Assembly: GCF_016031635.1 (NCBI RefSeq)
Contig: NZ_JACEGD010000019.1
Location: 62,001 to 126,000 of the forward strand
Reading direction: 5' to 3'
Length of the DNA stretch: 64,000 nucleotides
Source of the DNA: Bradyrhizobium diversitatis
GTDB lineage: Bacteria > Pseudomonadota > Alphaproteobacteria > Rhizobiales > Xanthobacteraceae
Below, in pieces: positions 44,572-52,805 of the stretch. Positions within the stretch are counted from its first letter, which is position 1; the number at the start of each line of letters is the position of its first letter. A model generated the notes under the pieces. That model was not told the origin of the DNA, did no database searches, and saw nothing but the letters and a program-made list of their open reading frames with translations. The translations under genes were made by a program, and so were the position numbers.

Positions 44572-46002
44572 CTAATAGGCTTCCTGGAACATCACTGCGG
44601 ACGCAGTGCGGGCCATGATCTTCAGGTCGAGCCAGATGCTCCAGTTGCTGACGTACCAGACGTCGTACTCGACCCGCTTCTCCATCAGGTCGATCGTCGG
44701 CGTTTCTCCCCTGAATCCGTTCACCTGGGCCCAGCCCGTCAGGCCCGGCTTCATGTGATGGCGGTAGACGTACTTGCTGATGAGCTCGTCGTAGTAATTG
44801 TCGTGGGCGAGCGCGTGCGGGCGCGGGCCAACCAGTGACATGTCCCCACGCAGCACGTTCCAGAGCTGCGGCAGCTCGTCGATGCTCGTCATGCGCAGGA
44901 AGCGCCCGATCTTGGTGACCCGAGCATCCCTCTTGGTCGCCTGCGTCACTGTCTCGCCGTTCTCACTGACGGTCATCGTCCGAAATTTCCAGATCTCGAA
45001 CGGCCTGCCGTTAAAGCCGCGGCGCGACTGCCGGAATATGACGGTTCCCGGGGAATCCAGCTTGATCAGCACGGCAACGGTCAGCAACAGCGGCGTGAGC
45101 ATCACAAGCGCGAACACAGCGATGCCGATGTCGAGACATCGCTTCTGCAGCCGCTCGAGGATAGTGAGCGGGGGCCGCTGGATCTCGACCGCGACGGTTC
45201 CGCTGACCGGCAGAAAGGGACGGGTCACCAAGTCAGCGACCGGGTCGTCCGGCAGCAGGCGAATGGGCTGCGGGACGGCGCGCAAATATGGCCCGAGCTT
45301 GCGCAGCATCGGCAATTCGTTCCAGTCGATCGCAAGCAGGTATTCATCGACATCAGCCGAACGCGACTGGCGGATGACGTCGCGGATCTGACGCTCCCAG
45401 TGCCCATCATCCCGGTCGGCTCCGAGCACGAAATGGCGCGTGACGTCGAAGCCATTCCTCCGCAGATCCTTGAAGCGGTTCGAGGTGAAGTCGAGCGGCT
45501 TCAGGCTGAGCAGGATCACCTTGCGGTCGACCAGCCGGCTTCTCGCAAAGCTCATGCCGAACACGGCCTGCCAGCCGAAGCGGAGGCTGATCAAGCCAAG
45601 GCCGCCGATCAAGGCGAACACGATGACGGCGCCACGCGATAGGTTGTCGGTCGATTTCAGCAAGAAGGCCGCAACGGCTAGGATCGTGAGCGACGTCAGC
45701 CAGATAAACACCGCCATTCGAAGCTGCCATACGAGATTGAGCAGGCGGTGCGTGGAATAGACGTCGCGGAAATAGGCTACCCCGACGAACACCACGCCGA
45801 CAAACAATCCGGCTCCCACCGACGCGCCATCGGGAGGCGAAGCGACGGCCATACCATACAGCGAAGCACCCGCCGCATAGCTCAGCAGGATCAACAGAAA
45901 GTCAGCACCGATGACGACGATCTGAAAAGGCCTCTGAAGAGCGCTGCCGCGCGCAGATGACAGCGCATGAGCATTCTCAGAACCATAAGTTGCAACAGCC
46001 AT
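44572..46002 (-). CDS. undecaprenyl-phosphate sugar phosphotransferase (WcaJ/PssY-type)
   Basis: Starts EPS repeat-unit synthesis by transferring a sugar-1-phosphate, probably glucose, from UDP-sugar to undecaprenyl phosphate. The 476-residue protein has four to five N-terminal membrane segments, a CoA-binding-like central domain (about 150-270) and the bacterial sugar transferase domain: KRCLDIGIAVFALVML, FEIWKFRTM, TSIDELPQLWNVLRGDMSLVGPRPHA, KPGLTGWAQVNGFRGET. It is a single minus-strand gene that reads out of the long divergent region 46003-46630. A second enzyme of this type is at 56133. Confidence 0.94.
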   Translation of the reverse strand: MAVATYGSENAHALSSARGSALQRPFQIVVIGADFLLILLSYAAGASLYGMAVASPPDGASVGAGLFVGVVFVGVAYFRDVYSTHRLLNLVWQLRMAVFIWLTSLTILAVAAFLLKSTDNLSRGAVIVFALIGGLGLISLRFGWQAVFGMSFARSRLVDRKVILLSLKPLDFTSNRFKDLRRNGFDVTRHFVLGADRDDGHWERQIRDVIRQSRSADVDEYLLAIDWNELPMLRKLGPYLRAVPQPIRLLPDDPVADLVTRPFLPVSGTVAVEIQRPPLTILERLQKRCLDIGIAVFALVMLTPLLLTVAVLIKLDSPGTVIFRQSRRGFNGRPFEIWKFRTMTVSENGETVTQATKRDARVTKIGRFLRMTSIDELPQLWNVLRGDMSLVGPRPHALAHDNYYDELISKYVYRHHMKPGLTGWAQVNGFRGETPTIDLMEKRVEYDVWYVSNWSIWLDLKIMARTASAVMFQEAY

Positions 46003-46630
46003 TCGAACCTCTGCCTATCGAGAGAGTGCCTGACGCTCATCGTGATGCTGAAGACTCGTCACTTCCCCGCAGTGAAAGTGTTGTTTGATCGCAGCGACAT
46101 TGTGGCGCTGCACGCAAAACTTTTGCGGCGCACGGATGACGCGTCGTGTTGAAATGCGCAGCGAAATTCGACGCGCTGAAAATGTCGTCACAGTGCTGAC
46201 ATATGAGCGGACGGACTGCCCTATTTTGAATCAAGTTCCGCGTCCAATGCGGTGCCGGTCGTTGCATCACGCGACTTCGCTCAACTTTGAGGCGGCGCGT
46301 TGCTTCCGCCGAAAGCAAAGCCGGGTCGACACGAGAATCTCCTCGGGCTTCAATCTGTGGATGCATGCGAAGATTTCTGCCGAGTGATGCAGACTTGCCG
46401 CAAGCTTCGGCGCAGCGATGCAATTCCTGCGGATCGCTCCTGTTCCTGCACGCGCTGTTCCTGCGCCCCCGACCCGAGGCCGGCAAAAAATGCCGCGCCC
46501 TTCTTTTGGCGTGATCAGGTCGGAGAACAAGACGCGGCCCCACCGAATTCACGTTGTTCGAGTTGGATGGAAGCTCTCCGGTGCCGACGACTTGGGGATA
46601 TTGTTTCGACCACCGGATCGATTGAGCGCC
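46003..46630. promoter_or_regulatory. 628-base divergent regulatory region of EPS module A
   Basis: Non-coding as far as can be seen. It separates the sugar phosphotransferase from the phosphoesterase. It holds CGCAGCGACATTG (46090-46102), CTTTTGCGGCGCAC (46120-46133) inside the palindrome CGCAAAACTTTTGCG (46113-46127), and GCGAAATTCGACGC (46161-46174), all shared with 40157-40777. Near the plus-strand gene TTCCTGC recurs three times (46424, 46443, 46458), two of them as CTGTTCCTGCAC and CTGTTCCTGCGC. Confidence 0.5.
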
Positions 46631-47368
46631 ATGATATCCCTCGTGCGACCACGCCCGCCCGCTCCCAAACCGCAATTGCCGGACGGAGTGAGGATCTATG
46701 CGATCTCGGATATTCACGGCTGCGCGCATTTGCTCCAGCCGATGCTGCGGGTGATCGACGCCGACGTCGCGCGCAGCCGGCCACGCTATGCCGTCGAAGT
46801 CTTCATGGGCGATTACATCGATCGCGGCCCGGATACGCGCTCCACCCTCGACATCCTGATCGAGCGGAGCCGCCGAGGAAATGCGGTTTTCCTCAAGGGC
46901 AACCACGAGGCTTTCCTGGTCAGGGTGTTCGAAGACCCTTCACTATTCGAGGACTGGATTGCCGTCGGCGGGACCCAGACATTGATGTCCTACGGGCTTG
47001 CGCCGCCGGACCTCAAGCGCGACGAGCCGGCATCGATCCTGCGCGATTTGATTCGCGCGATGCCGACCGAGCATCTGGAATTCCTGGACAATCTGCGGTT
47101 GAGTTTCAGTTGCGGAGACTTCTTTTTCGTCCATGCCGGCGTTCGCCCGGGCGTGCCGTTGGCCGAGCAGACGGAGCGCGATCTGCTCTGGATTCGCGAG
47201 GAATTCCTCCGGAGCGAAGAGCAGTTCGGCAAGTATATCGTCCATGGTCACACGCCGGTGCGCAGCGCGGAATTCCTGACCAACCGCGTCAACATCGACA
47301 CCGGCGCCTATGCGACCGGCAACCTCACGCTGATGAGCATCCAGGGAAGCCGCATGCTCGCGGTGTGA
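46631..47368 (+). CDS. calcineurin-like metallophosphoesterase (PPP-type phosphatase)
   Basis: A 245-residue cytoplasmic phosphatase of the bacterial PrpA/ApaH-like PPP family. The metal ligands are in ISDIHGC (about 25), GDYIDRGPD (about 57), LKGNHEA (about 87), FVHAGVRPG and VHGHTPV. The ATG at 46631 is chosen as the first codon giving the family N-terminus; the open frame extends upstream through regulatory DNA. It could dephosphorylate protein Ser/Thr/Tyr or dinucleotides. Its position next to an EPS initiating enzyme invites a role in regulation, but nothing proves it. Confidence 0.9.
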   Translation: MISLVRPRPPAPKPQLPDGVRIYAISDIHGCAHLLQPMLRVIDADVARSRPRYAVEVFMGDYIDRGPDTRSTLDILIERSRRGNAVFLKGNHEAFLVRVFEDPSLFEDWIAVGGTQTLMSYGLAPPDLKRDEPASILRDLIRAMPTEHLEFLDNLRLSFSCGDFFFVHAGVRPGVPLAEQTERDLLWIREEFLRSEEQFGKYIVHGHTPVRSAEFLTNRVNIDTGAYATGNLTLMSIQGSRMLAV

Positions 47369-47405
47369 TACGGACGCGGCGTGCCGCCATGGCGAAACGC
47401 TTCGC

Positions 47406-47681
47406 CTAGTTGAGCAAGCGGGGCTTCTCTACCCGGGCCCGGGTTTCGGCCATCCAATCGTTCCAGGCCCGCTCATGTTTGACGTAGAGCTCGAGCCAAC
47501 GCTCGTTCTCGCCCTCGCGAACACAACGCTCCTCGTCAGCCAAACCAGCGCTCAAGCGGGCGTCAGGATTGTCCAGGGTTTCGAATTCGATCGTCTCCGA
47601 TATCGTCAACCCAACAAGCACACGTTGTCCGGCGCCATCGACGATGTAGCGCCGAGGCGCGTCCTTTTTGGGTTCACTCAT
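47406..47681 (-). CDS. hypothetical protein
   Basis: A 91-residue soluble, charged protein starting MSEPKKDAPRRYIVDGAG, with a beta-rich first half (VLVGLTISETIEFETLD) and a Trp-rich helical second half (NERWLELYVKHERAWNDWM). No family recognised by eye. It is convergent with the phosphoesterase gene, 38 bases away. Coding character is good (steady codon use, plausible composition). Confidence 0.65.
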   Translation of the reverse strand: MSEPKKDAPRRYIVDGAGQRVLVGLTISETIEFETLDNPDARLSAGLADEERCVREGENERWLELYVKHERAWNDWMAETRARVEKPRLLN

Positions 47682-47728
47682 ACCTCATGCCCCATTCTGT
47701 CAGTGAGACCCCAGATGCCTGACCTTAC

Positions 47729-47905
47729 CTAAAAGGCTCGCCGGGCATGGCCGAATGTCGAGGTGGGATTCGGCTGGGTCGCTCGACGCGAAGTACCGCG
47801 GGATGAGTTCGCAGGTCCTCGCTGGACGCGCCAGGCGCGCAGTACGTATCCCAAGATGAGGCCTGTGCCGAAAATGGAAGCGGAGACAAGTGCAGAAGCC
47901 ATAGG
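47729..47905 (-). CDS. possible small single-pass membrane protein
   Basis: A 58-residue frame beginning MASALVSASIFGTGLILGYVLRAWR, a clear membrane segment followed by a basic Arg-rich tail, which is a common shape for small alphaproteobacterial proteins. An in-frame ATG at 47959 is an alternative start. The ribosome binding site is weak. Support is only from the hydrophobic pattern. Confidence 0.35.
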   Translation of the reverse strand, partial: PMASALVSASIFGTGLILGYVLRAWRVQRGPANSSRGTSRRATQPNPTSTFGHARRAF

Positions 47906-48102
47906 AGTCGTCCCGGATAGTGCAGGACTTATCAAGGCCAAGCAGTGTGTCGACATCATGGTTCTCGGCGATTCCTGGCGCCGAAAGATTGTTCAGGCGT
48001 GACCTCTCGTGAGCATGCAGCGCTAGTGGCGGCCCTGTGGGCCTCCCGTGCATCTCATCTCGGCCGCAACGTTCGTGATCTTTCTAAAAGGGCCACCCTC
48101 TA

Positions 48103-48142
48103 TATAGAGAGTGTGCTCTTGATATGGAGAGTGTGCTCTTGG
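48103..48142 (+). repeat. 20-base tandem repeat upstream of a small secreted-protein gene
   Basis: TATAGAGAGTGTGCTCTTGA is followed directly by TATGGAGAGTGTGCTCTTGG; 18 of 20 positions are identical. Two near-identical turns of DNA ahead of a gene suggest either slippage or tandem protein sites. It lies about 140 bases before the ATG at 48282. Confidence 0.7.
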
Positions 48143-48233
48143 CCCTCGTATCCTGTTGCCGTCGAGCAAACGCCTCTTCCTCGCGCAATGAAATTTAGGA
48201 CAACCGGGCCAGCCCATGCCCTTGCAACCATCT

Positions 48234-48258
48234 GGAACCCGTCGCATTATTTCGCGTC
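48234..48258 (+). promoter_or_regulatory. possible EcfG-type promoter
   Basis: GGAAC, 16 bases, then CGTC, one mismatch from the GGAAC-N16-CGTT pattern. It lies 23 bases before the ATG at 48282, leaving a short leader with GAGGGA as ribosome binding site. Confidence 0.4.
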
Positions 48259-48281
48259 TTACTCACGAGGGATTCAATCCA

Positions 48282-48548
48282 ATGCAGGTCCGCGTCCTTA
48301 TTCCATCCATTGCCCTGTCTGCCCTCGGCCTCGGCTTGACTGTATCGGTGGCTCCAGCCGCCGAGCTCGCCCTTGCTCCGGCGCATCAGCGGGCAGCCCA
48401 CGTTCAAGGCGGAGTTGTGCTATGGGATGACGTCTACCCGCCCGCAATTTACGGCCCCCAGCTTCGCCCGGTCGAGGAAGTCGCGGCCATGAAGGCACAG
48501 GCGCGCCCGGTGTCCCAGCGCTGGTGGGGATATTGGTACGTCCGGTAG
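48282..48548 (+). CDS. small exported protein, hypothetical
   Basis: An 88-residue protein with a Sec signal (MQVRVLIPSIALSALGLGLTVSVAPAAE) and a short mature part ending in the aromatic stretch RWWGYWYVR. The ATG at 48282 has GAGGGA about eight bases upstream; the open frame extends 22 codons further without a better start. A tandem repeat and a possible EcfG promoter lie upstream. It resembles in size and shape the small exported protein at 54478. Function unknown. Confidence 0.65.
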   Translation: MQVRVLIPSIALSALGLGLTVSVAPAAELALAPAHQRAAHVQGGVVLWDDVYPPAIYGPQLRPVEEVAAMKAQARPVSQRWWGYWYVR

Positions 48549-48660
48549 GAGACCGAAGCGAATTGACTTGAGCGACTTTGCGCTAAACACCAAAGGCGCT
48601 GGATTGACCGGGGAGCGGTCGCCGGATTTGAGCCAGCGCATTCTCCAAGGCTGCTTCTCG

Positions 48661-48924
48661 TCATTCTGGCTCGGGGCCAGTATCGCCCACATGCCTCGCA
48701 AGTGCCAGCAGGCTGGCTTGCAACCCGAAGGCATGGACCGACGGATCGTACTTGAGGTGGGTCATGCGCAATACGTCATGGCGCGCGACTTCACCGCCTC
48801 GGGGTCGGCTCTGGCTCACAGATATCACCTGCATCCCGACTGAAAAGGCTAGCTGTATCCGGCTGCCGTCATCGACCTTCTCAAGATCGTACGCCTGCGC
48901 GACCAGGTGCGCTCGAACCCGCAT
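48661..48924 (-). CDS. doubtful hypothetical protein
   Basis: A frame of 87 residues (MRVRAHLVAQAYDLEKVDD onward) with plausible amphipathic strands (IQLAFSVGMQVISVS). The frame is open up to 49038. No ribosome binding site is clear, and an opposing frame (48568-48843) covers the same DNA. One of the two may be real; this one has the better composition. Confidence 0.3.
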   Translation of the reverse strand: MRVRAHLVAQAYDLEKVDDGSRIQLAFSVGMQVISVSQSRPRGGEVARHDVLRMTHLKYDPSVHAFGLQASLLALARHVGDTGPEPE

Positions 48925-49144
48925 CATCCGCACTGACGATCGCCATCCGTCGGCGGCGGGTCCGCTGCCGGATTGATCAATCAATTCCGATTGCGGGGTG
49001 CCGCGTGCCTCCCAAGAACATCGCTCACGGCAAAGCAATCAAAAGACGAATGCGGGTAAGATCGAATCGGGGACATTCTTGAAGCAGGACCAGGGAGGGC
49101 TGCCATTTCTCCCTTGCGGATTGCAGCATCCACAACCGCCGGTT

Positions 49145-49363
49145 TTACAGATTCAGTTGGCGGCGCAAAGCTTCACGCTCGTCGAGAAGTTCTCGTAGTC
49201 GTCGAGCATTGTCAGATTGCGTCTCCTGCCACTCGATGCGGTCCTCGGCAGTCCACAGGTAAGACTCGCAATTCAACCGAGCTTTCTCTGCCCTATCAAA
49301 CTCGGTGAAGAGTTTGATGTCGCGCTCAACCTGGTCCAGCTGTTCCTGCAGAGTTCTTGGCAT
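49145..49363 (-). CDS. small coiled-coil hypothetical protein
   Basis: A 72-residue highly charged helical protein (MPRTLQEQLDQVERDIKLF ... LRELLDEREALRRQLNL) with heptad-like leucines, probably a coiled coil. The ATG at 49363 is chosen because GAGGGAA lies seven bases upstream; an in-frame ATG at 49435 would add 24 residues. No neighbours are linked to it. Function unknown. Confidence 0.55.
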   Translation of the reverse strand: MPRTLQEQLDQVERDIKLFTEFDRAEKARLNCESYLWTAEDRIEWQETQSDNARRLRELLDEREALRRQLNL

Positions 49364-49435
49364 CAGCCGTTCCCTCGGCCCTGCCTCTAGCCCATTTCGA
49401 TTTTCCGTGTATTCGGCGTAGCGATCAACAGGCAT

Positions 49436-49996
49436 TCACTCGCCTCGGGCGCATGGATCGTCGCTCAGACATCACCGCAGGTTGCATTTCTAGGTGTAGA
49501 TATCCTTATTTCTCGATTGAGGTCAAACGAGGACGGCTGCGACGCAACTTTTGATCTGGAACGGGGCCGCCGGATCCGGACCACGAGGGCAACAAGATTG
49601 CTGCAGATTTCTCGACTTGAGAACAGGTCCCAGGAGCCGCCTACATATATATAGCTTACGATTGAATTGATAACTTATTGCAACTCAGACCTGTGCCGGT
49701 CCGTGAGCGCTCTGGAATTGAAGGCGCAGCGCGGCATCCGTCCGGTCGTCGATCTCGCCACGACCGAAGCGCCGAAAGCCGCGACGAACCGCTACTGCTC
49801 ATATGGATCTCTGCGATGAAGTCGGCCTAGACGCCCGAGCTTATTGATCGCATCGCCGCTCCAGGCAATCGCTCCATGGTTGGCACATCAACGGCCCTTT
49901 GGTCAGCCAGGTTGTACTGGATCTGCATCATGATCTGCACGTGTCCACCGGAAGACGACGCAGGATCAGGAATCCGAGGCCCGTGGCTCGAGCCAA
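49436..49996. other. 560-base region without a supported gene
   Basis: Short frames only, none with a convincing start. It includes the most AT-rich stretch near here (CATATATATAGCTTACGATT at about 49644), which could be a promoter or a scar of past insertion. It separates the small-gene island from EPS module B. Confidence 0.4.
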
Positions 49997-50602
49997 TCAG
50001 CGGCGCGGATCGGATGGCTCCGAGATTGCATTGCAGGACTTGTCCCCATCGGACGCGAGGCGATCGCGCACGACCCGCGCGGGCTCGCCAATGGCCACGA
50101 CCTCGGGAGGAACGTCCTCGCGTACGGTGCTCCGCGCGCCGACGACGGCGCCTCTGCCCACCTTCACGCCCGGCGCAACAAACACGTCGCTGGCGATCCA
50201 AACTTGATCGCCGACCGTGATCGGGGCGGTGATGTAGCTGAACGCGAGATCGGCCATGTCATGCGATCCCGTGCAGAGATAGGATCGCTGCGAAATGACC
50301 GAATGAGAACCGATTGAAATGCAATCCAGGCTGTACAGTTCGACGTGATCACCAATCCAGGAATAGTCCCCTATTTCAGTCTTCCAGGGGTAGGTCACGC
50401 GCACCGTCGGGCGCAGCAGCACCTTGCGGCCGATCTTTGCTCCGAACAGGCGCAACAGAAAGCGCCGCCATGCAAAAAAGGGCTGAGGCGAAAGTGCAAA
50501 GAGTGTCGATTGAACGACCTGCCAAAGCAGCACGACGACCGCTCCCCGTCCGCGAAACCCCGGCGGTACACGAAACTGATCCAGCTTCTGAAACTCGCGC
50601 AT
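49997..50602 (-). CDS. WcaF-like colanic-acid-type acetyltransferase
   Basis: A 201-residue left-handed beta-helix acetyltransferase. It starts like WcaF (KLDQFRVPPGFRGRGAVVVLLWQ) and has hexapeptide turns (ITVGDQVWIASDVFVAPGVKVGRGAVVGARS) with the catalytic-type His in TGSHDM. It would acetylate a sugar, probably fucose or a neighbour, using acetyl-CoA. It lies 36 bases downstream of fcl on the same strand, completing a wcaI-gmd-fcl-wcaF-like series, the same set as in colanic acid clusters. The C-terminal 15 residues are non-conserved. Confidence 0.9.
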   Translation of the reverse strand: MREFQKLDQFRVPPGFRGRGAVVVLLWQVVQSTLFALSPQPFFAWRRFLLRLFGAKIGRKVLLRPTVRVTYPWKTEIGDYSWIGDHVELYSLDCISIGSHSVISQRSYLCTGSHDMADLAFSYITAPITVGDQVWIASDVFVAPGVKVGRGAVVGARSTVREDVPPEVVAIGEPARVVRDRLASDGDKSCNAISEPSDPRR

Positions 50603-50638
50603 TCTGGTAAGTTCGGCCGACAGAGGGAGGACTATGTT

Positions 50639-51601
50639 TCACCGGTCGTCTATGGCGGATGCCTGGGTCGTCAGGTAGGCCTCATAGGCGCGCCGCATCC
50701 CGGCCTCCAACGGAGTCTTGGCCTGCCACCCGAGTGCTGAGAGGCGACTGACATCAAGCAGCTTGCGCGGCGTTCCGTCAGGGCGTGTCGGGTCAAAGAC
50801 GATATCCCCCCGATAGTCGACGATACCGGCGATCATACGGGCGAGCTCAGCGATGGTGATGTCGCTGCCGGTCCCGATGTTGATCGGCCTCTCGTCGGAA
50901 TAGTTCTTCATCAGGTGAATACAGGCGTCCGCCATGTCGTCGACGAAGAGAAACTCGCGACGCGGCGAACCGCTTCCCCAGACCACGACGCTCTTGCTTC
51001 CGGCGACCTTGGCTTCGTGAAAGCGTCGGATCAGGGCCGCTGCGACATGGCTATATTCCGGGTGATAGTTGTCCCCGGGGCCATAGAGATTGCTCGGCAT
51101 CACGCTAATGAAGTCAGAGCCATATTGGCGTCGATAAGCCTCTGCCATCTTGATGCCGGCGATCTTGGCGATCGCATAGGGCTCGTTGGTCGGCTCAAGC
51201 AGACCAGTCAAGATCGAGTCTTCGCGCAACGGCTGAGGCGCAAATTTTGGATAGATGCAGGATGAACCGAGAAACATCAGCTTCTCGGCACCGCTTGTAT
51301 GCGCAGCGTGGATGACGTTAGCCGCGATTGCGATGTTCTCGTAGATGAACTCGGCGCGAAGCTTGTCGTTCGCGGAAATTCCTCCCACCTTGGCCGCTGC
51401 GACGAACACGACCTGCGGCCGCATCCTTGCGAACCAATCGGACACCTGAGCTTGGTTGATCAGGTCGATTTCGGTTCGCTTCGCGGTGAGCAACCGGACG
51501 TTTTCTTGCGCGAGCCTGCGCACGAGCGCAGCACCGACCATCCCCCGATGCCCGGCGACGTAGACGCTCTTGCCATTCAGATCAAACTTTGTGGTTGGCA
51601 C
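50639..51601 (-). CDS. fcl: GDP-L-fucose synthase
   Basis: Epimerase-reductase that converts GDP-4-keto-6-deoxymannose to GDP-L-fucose with NADPH. About 320 residues of the extended SDR fold: VYVAGHRGMVGAALVRRL (nucleotide binding), LGSSCIYP, and the catalytic Y-x3-K in NEPYAIAKIAG. GTG at 51601 is preferred because GGGAG is placed seven bases upstream; an ATG at 51622 has no properly spaced site and would enlarge the overlap with gmd. Either way the gene overlaps gmd, so the two are coupled. The same gene is called wcaG or nolK in other systems. Confidence 0.94.
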   Translation of the reverse strand: MPTTKFDLNGKSVYVAGHRGMVGAALVRRLAQENVRLLTAKRTEIDLINQAQVSDWFARMRPQVVFVAAAKVGGISANDKLRAEFIYENIAIAANVIHAAHTSGAEKLMFLGSSCIYPKFAPQPLREDSILTGLLEPTNEPYAIAKIAGIKMAEAYRRQYGSDFISVMPSNLYGPGDNYHPEYSHVAAALIRRFHEAKVAGSKSVVVWGSGSPRREFLFVDDMADACIHLMKNYSDERPINIGTGSDITIAELARMIAGIVDYRGDIVFDPTRPDGTPRKLLDVSRLSALGWQAKTPLEAGMRRAYEAYLTTQASAIDDR

Positions 51602-52652
51602 TCGATAGCTCCCGCCTTGCATCCTTCAGATCGCTTGCCACCATCTCGTGCACGAGCTGGCCGAACGTCCGCTTCGGCTTCCAACCCAGCACCCTGTTCG
51701 CTTTGCTCGCATCGCCAACCAGAATGTCCACCTCGGTCGGGCGGAAATAGGTCGGGTCGATTCGAACCACCGTCTTGCCGGTGCTTCTGTCGATGCCAGT
51801 CTCATCAACGCCCTTGCCGCGCCATTCGATCTCGCGTCCTACCTCCTTGAAGGAGAGTTCGACCATCTCGCGCACCGAGCGGGTCTCGCCAGTGGCAAGC
51901 ACGAAATCGTCCGGTTTGTCCGCCTGCATGATCAAGTGCATCCCTTCGACATAGTCCTTGGCATGCCCCCAATCTCGTTTCGCCTCGAGATTGCCCAGGT
52001 AAAGCGTATCCTCGATCCCGACCTCGATGCGGGCCACGGCGCGCGTGATCTTGCGGGTTACGAACGTTTCACCGCGGATGGGACTCTCGTGGTTGAACAG
52101 GATGCCGTTGCTGGCAAACATCCCGTAGGCCTCGCGGTAGTTGACCGTGATCCAGTATCCGTAGAGCTTCGCGACACCATAGGGCGAGCGCGGATAGAAC
52201 GGCGTTGTCTCCCTCTGCGGGATCTCCTGCACCAGCCCATACAGCTCGGACGTGGATGCCTGATAGAACCGCGCCTCCTTCTCCATGCCCAGGATGCGGA
52301 TCGCCTCCAGAAGCCTCAGTACCCCGATTGCGTCGGCGTTAGCGGTGTATTCGGGACTCTCGAAACTGACGCCGACATGGCTCTGCGCCGCGAGATTGTA
52401 GATCTCCGTCGGCTTGATCTGCTGCACGAGCCTGATCAGGTTGGTGGAATCCGTCATGTCGCCGTAGTGCATCAGGAACGGCACATCGCCAATGTGCGGA
52501 TCGCGATATAAATGATCGACACGAGCAGTATTGAAGGAAGACGAACGCCGCTTGATGCCATGAACGACATAACCGAGCGATATAAGGTGCTCGGCGAGAT
52601 ATGCACCGTCTTGTCCAGTGACGCCCGTAATTAGCGCAACACGCCCACTCAT
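51582..52652 (-). CDS. gmd: GDP-mannose 4,6-dehydratase
   Basis: Makes GDP-4-keto-6-deoxymannose, the precursor of GDP-fucose (and of GDP-rhamnose or perosamine). The 356-residue SDR enzyme has ALITGVTGQDGAYLAEHL, the RRSSSFNTARVDHLY substrate loop, QASTSELYG and the catalytic YGVAK. ATG 52652 begins MSGRVALITG, the usual family start; 13 further codons are open upstream. It is followed by and overlaps fcl. With both genes present, GDP-L-fucose is the expected product. Confidence 0.95.
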   Translation of the reverse strand: MSGRVALITGVTGQDGAYLAEHLISLGYVVHGIKRRSSSFNTARVDHLYRDPHIGDVPFLMHYGDMTDSTNLIRLVQQIKPTEIYNLAAQSHVGVSFESPEYTANADAIGVLRLLEAIRILGMEKEARFYQASTSELYGLVQEIPQRETTPFYPRSPYGVAKLYGYWITVNYREAYGMFASNGILFNHESPIRGETFVTRKITRAVARIEVGIEDTLYLGNLEAKRDWGHAKDYVEGMHLIMQADKPDDFVLATGETRSVREMVELSFKEVGREIEWRGKGVDETGIDRSTGKTVVRIDPTYFRPTEVDILVGDASKANRVLGWKPKRTFGQLVHEMVASDLKDARRELSSANHKV

Positions 52653-52805
52653 ATGCGAAAACCTGCCGTTGACCGCCGGGATTGGAAACAAATACGATAA
52701 CGATGGAACGGCTCAACCACCGTTGTCATGTAGAAGCGACCTTCCATGCAGGTCAATCGTGGCAGGGACTGATCATTAACGCCGGAGACATTCTGACGTG
52801 TCACG

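Noticed and set aside
48568..48843. 91-codon plus-strand frame opposite the doubtful gene at 48661-48924
   Set aside because: No ribosome binding site and no recognisable pattern; the minus-strand frame has slightly better composition, but both are weak.
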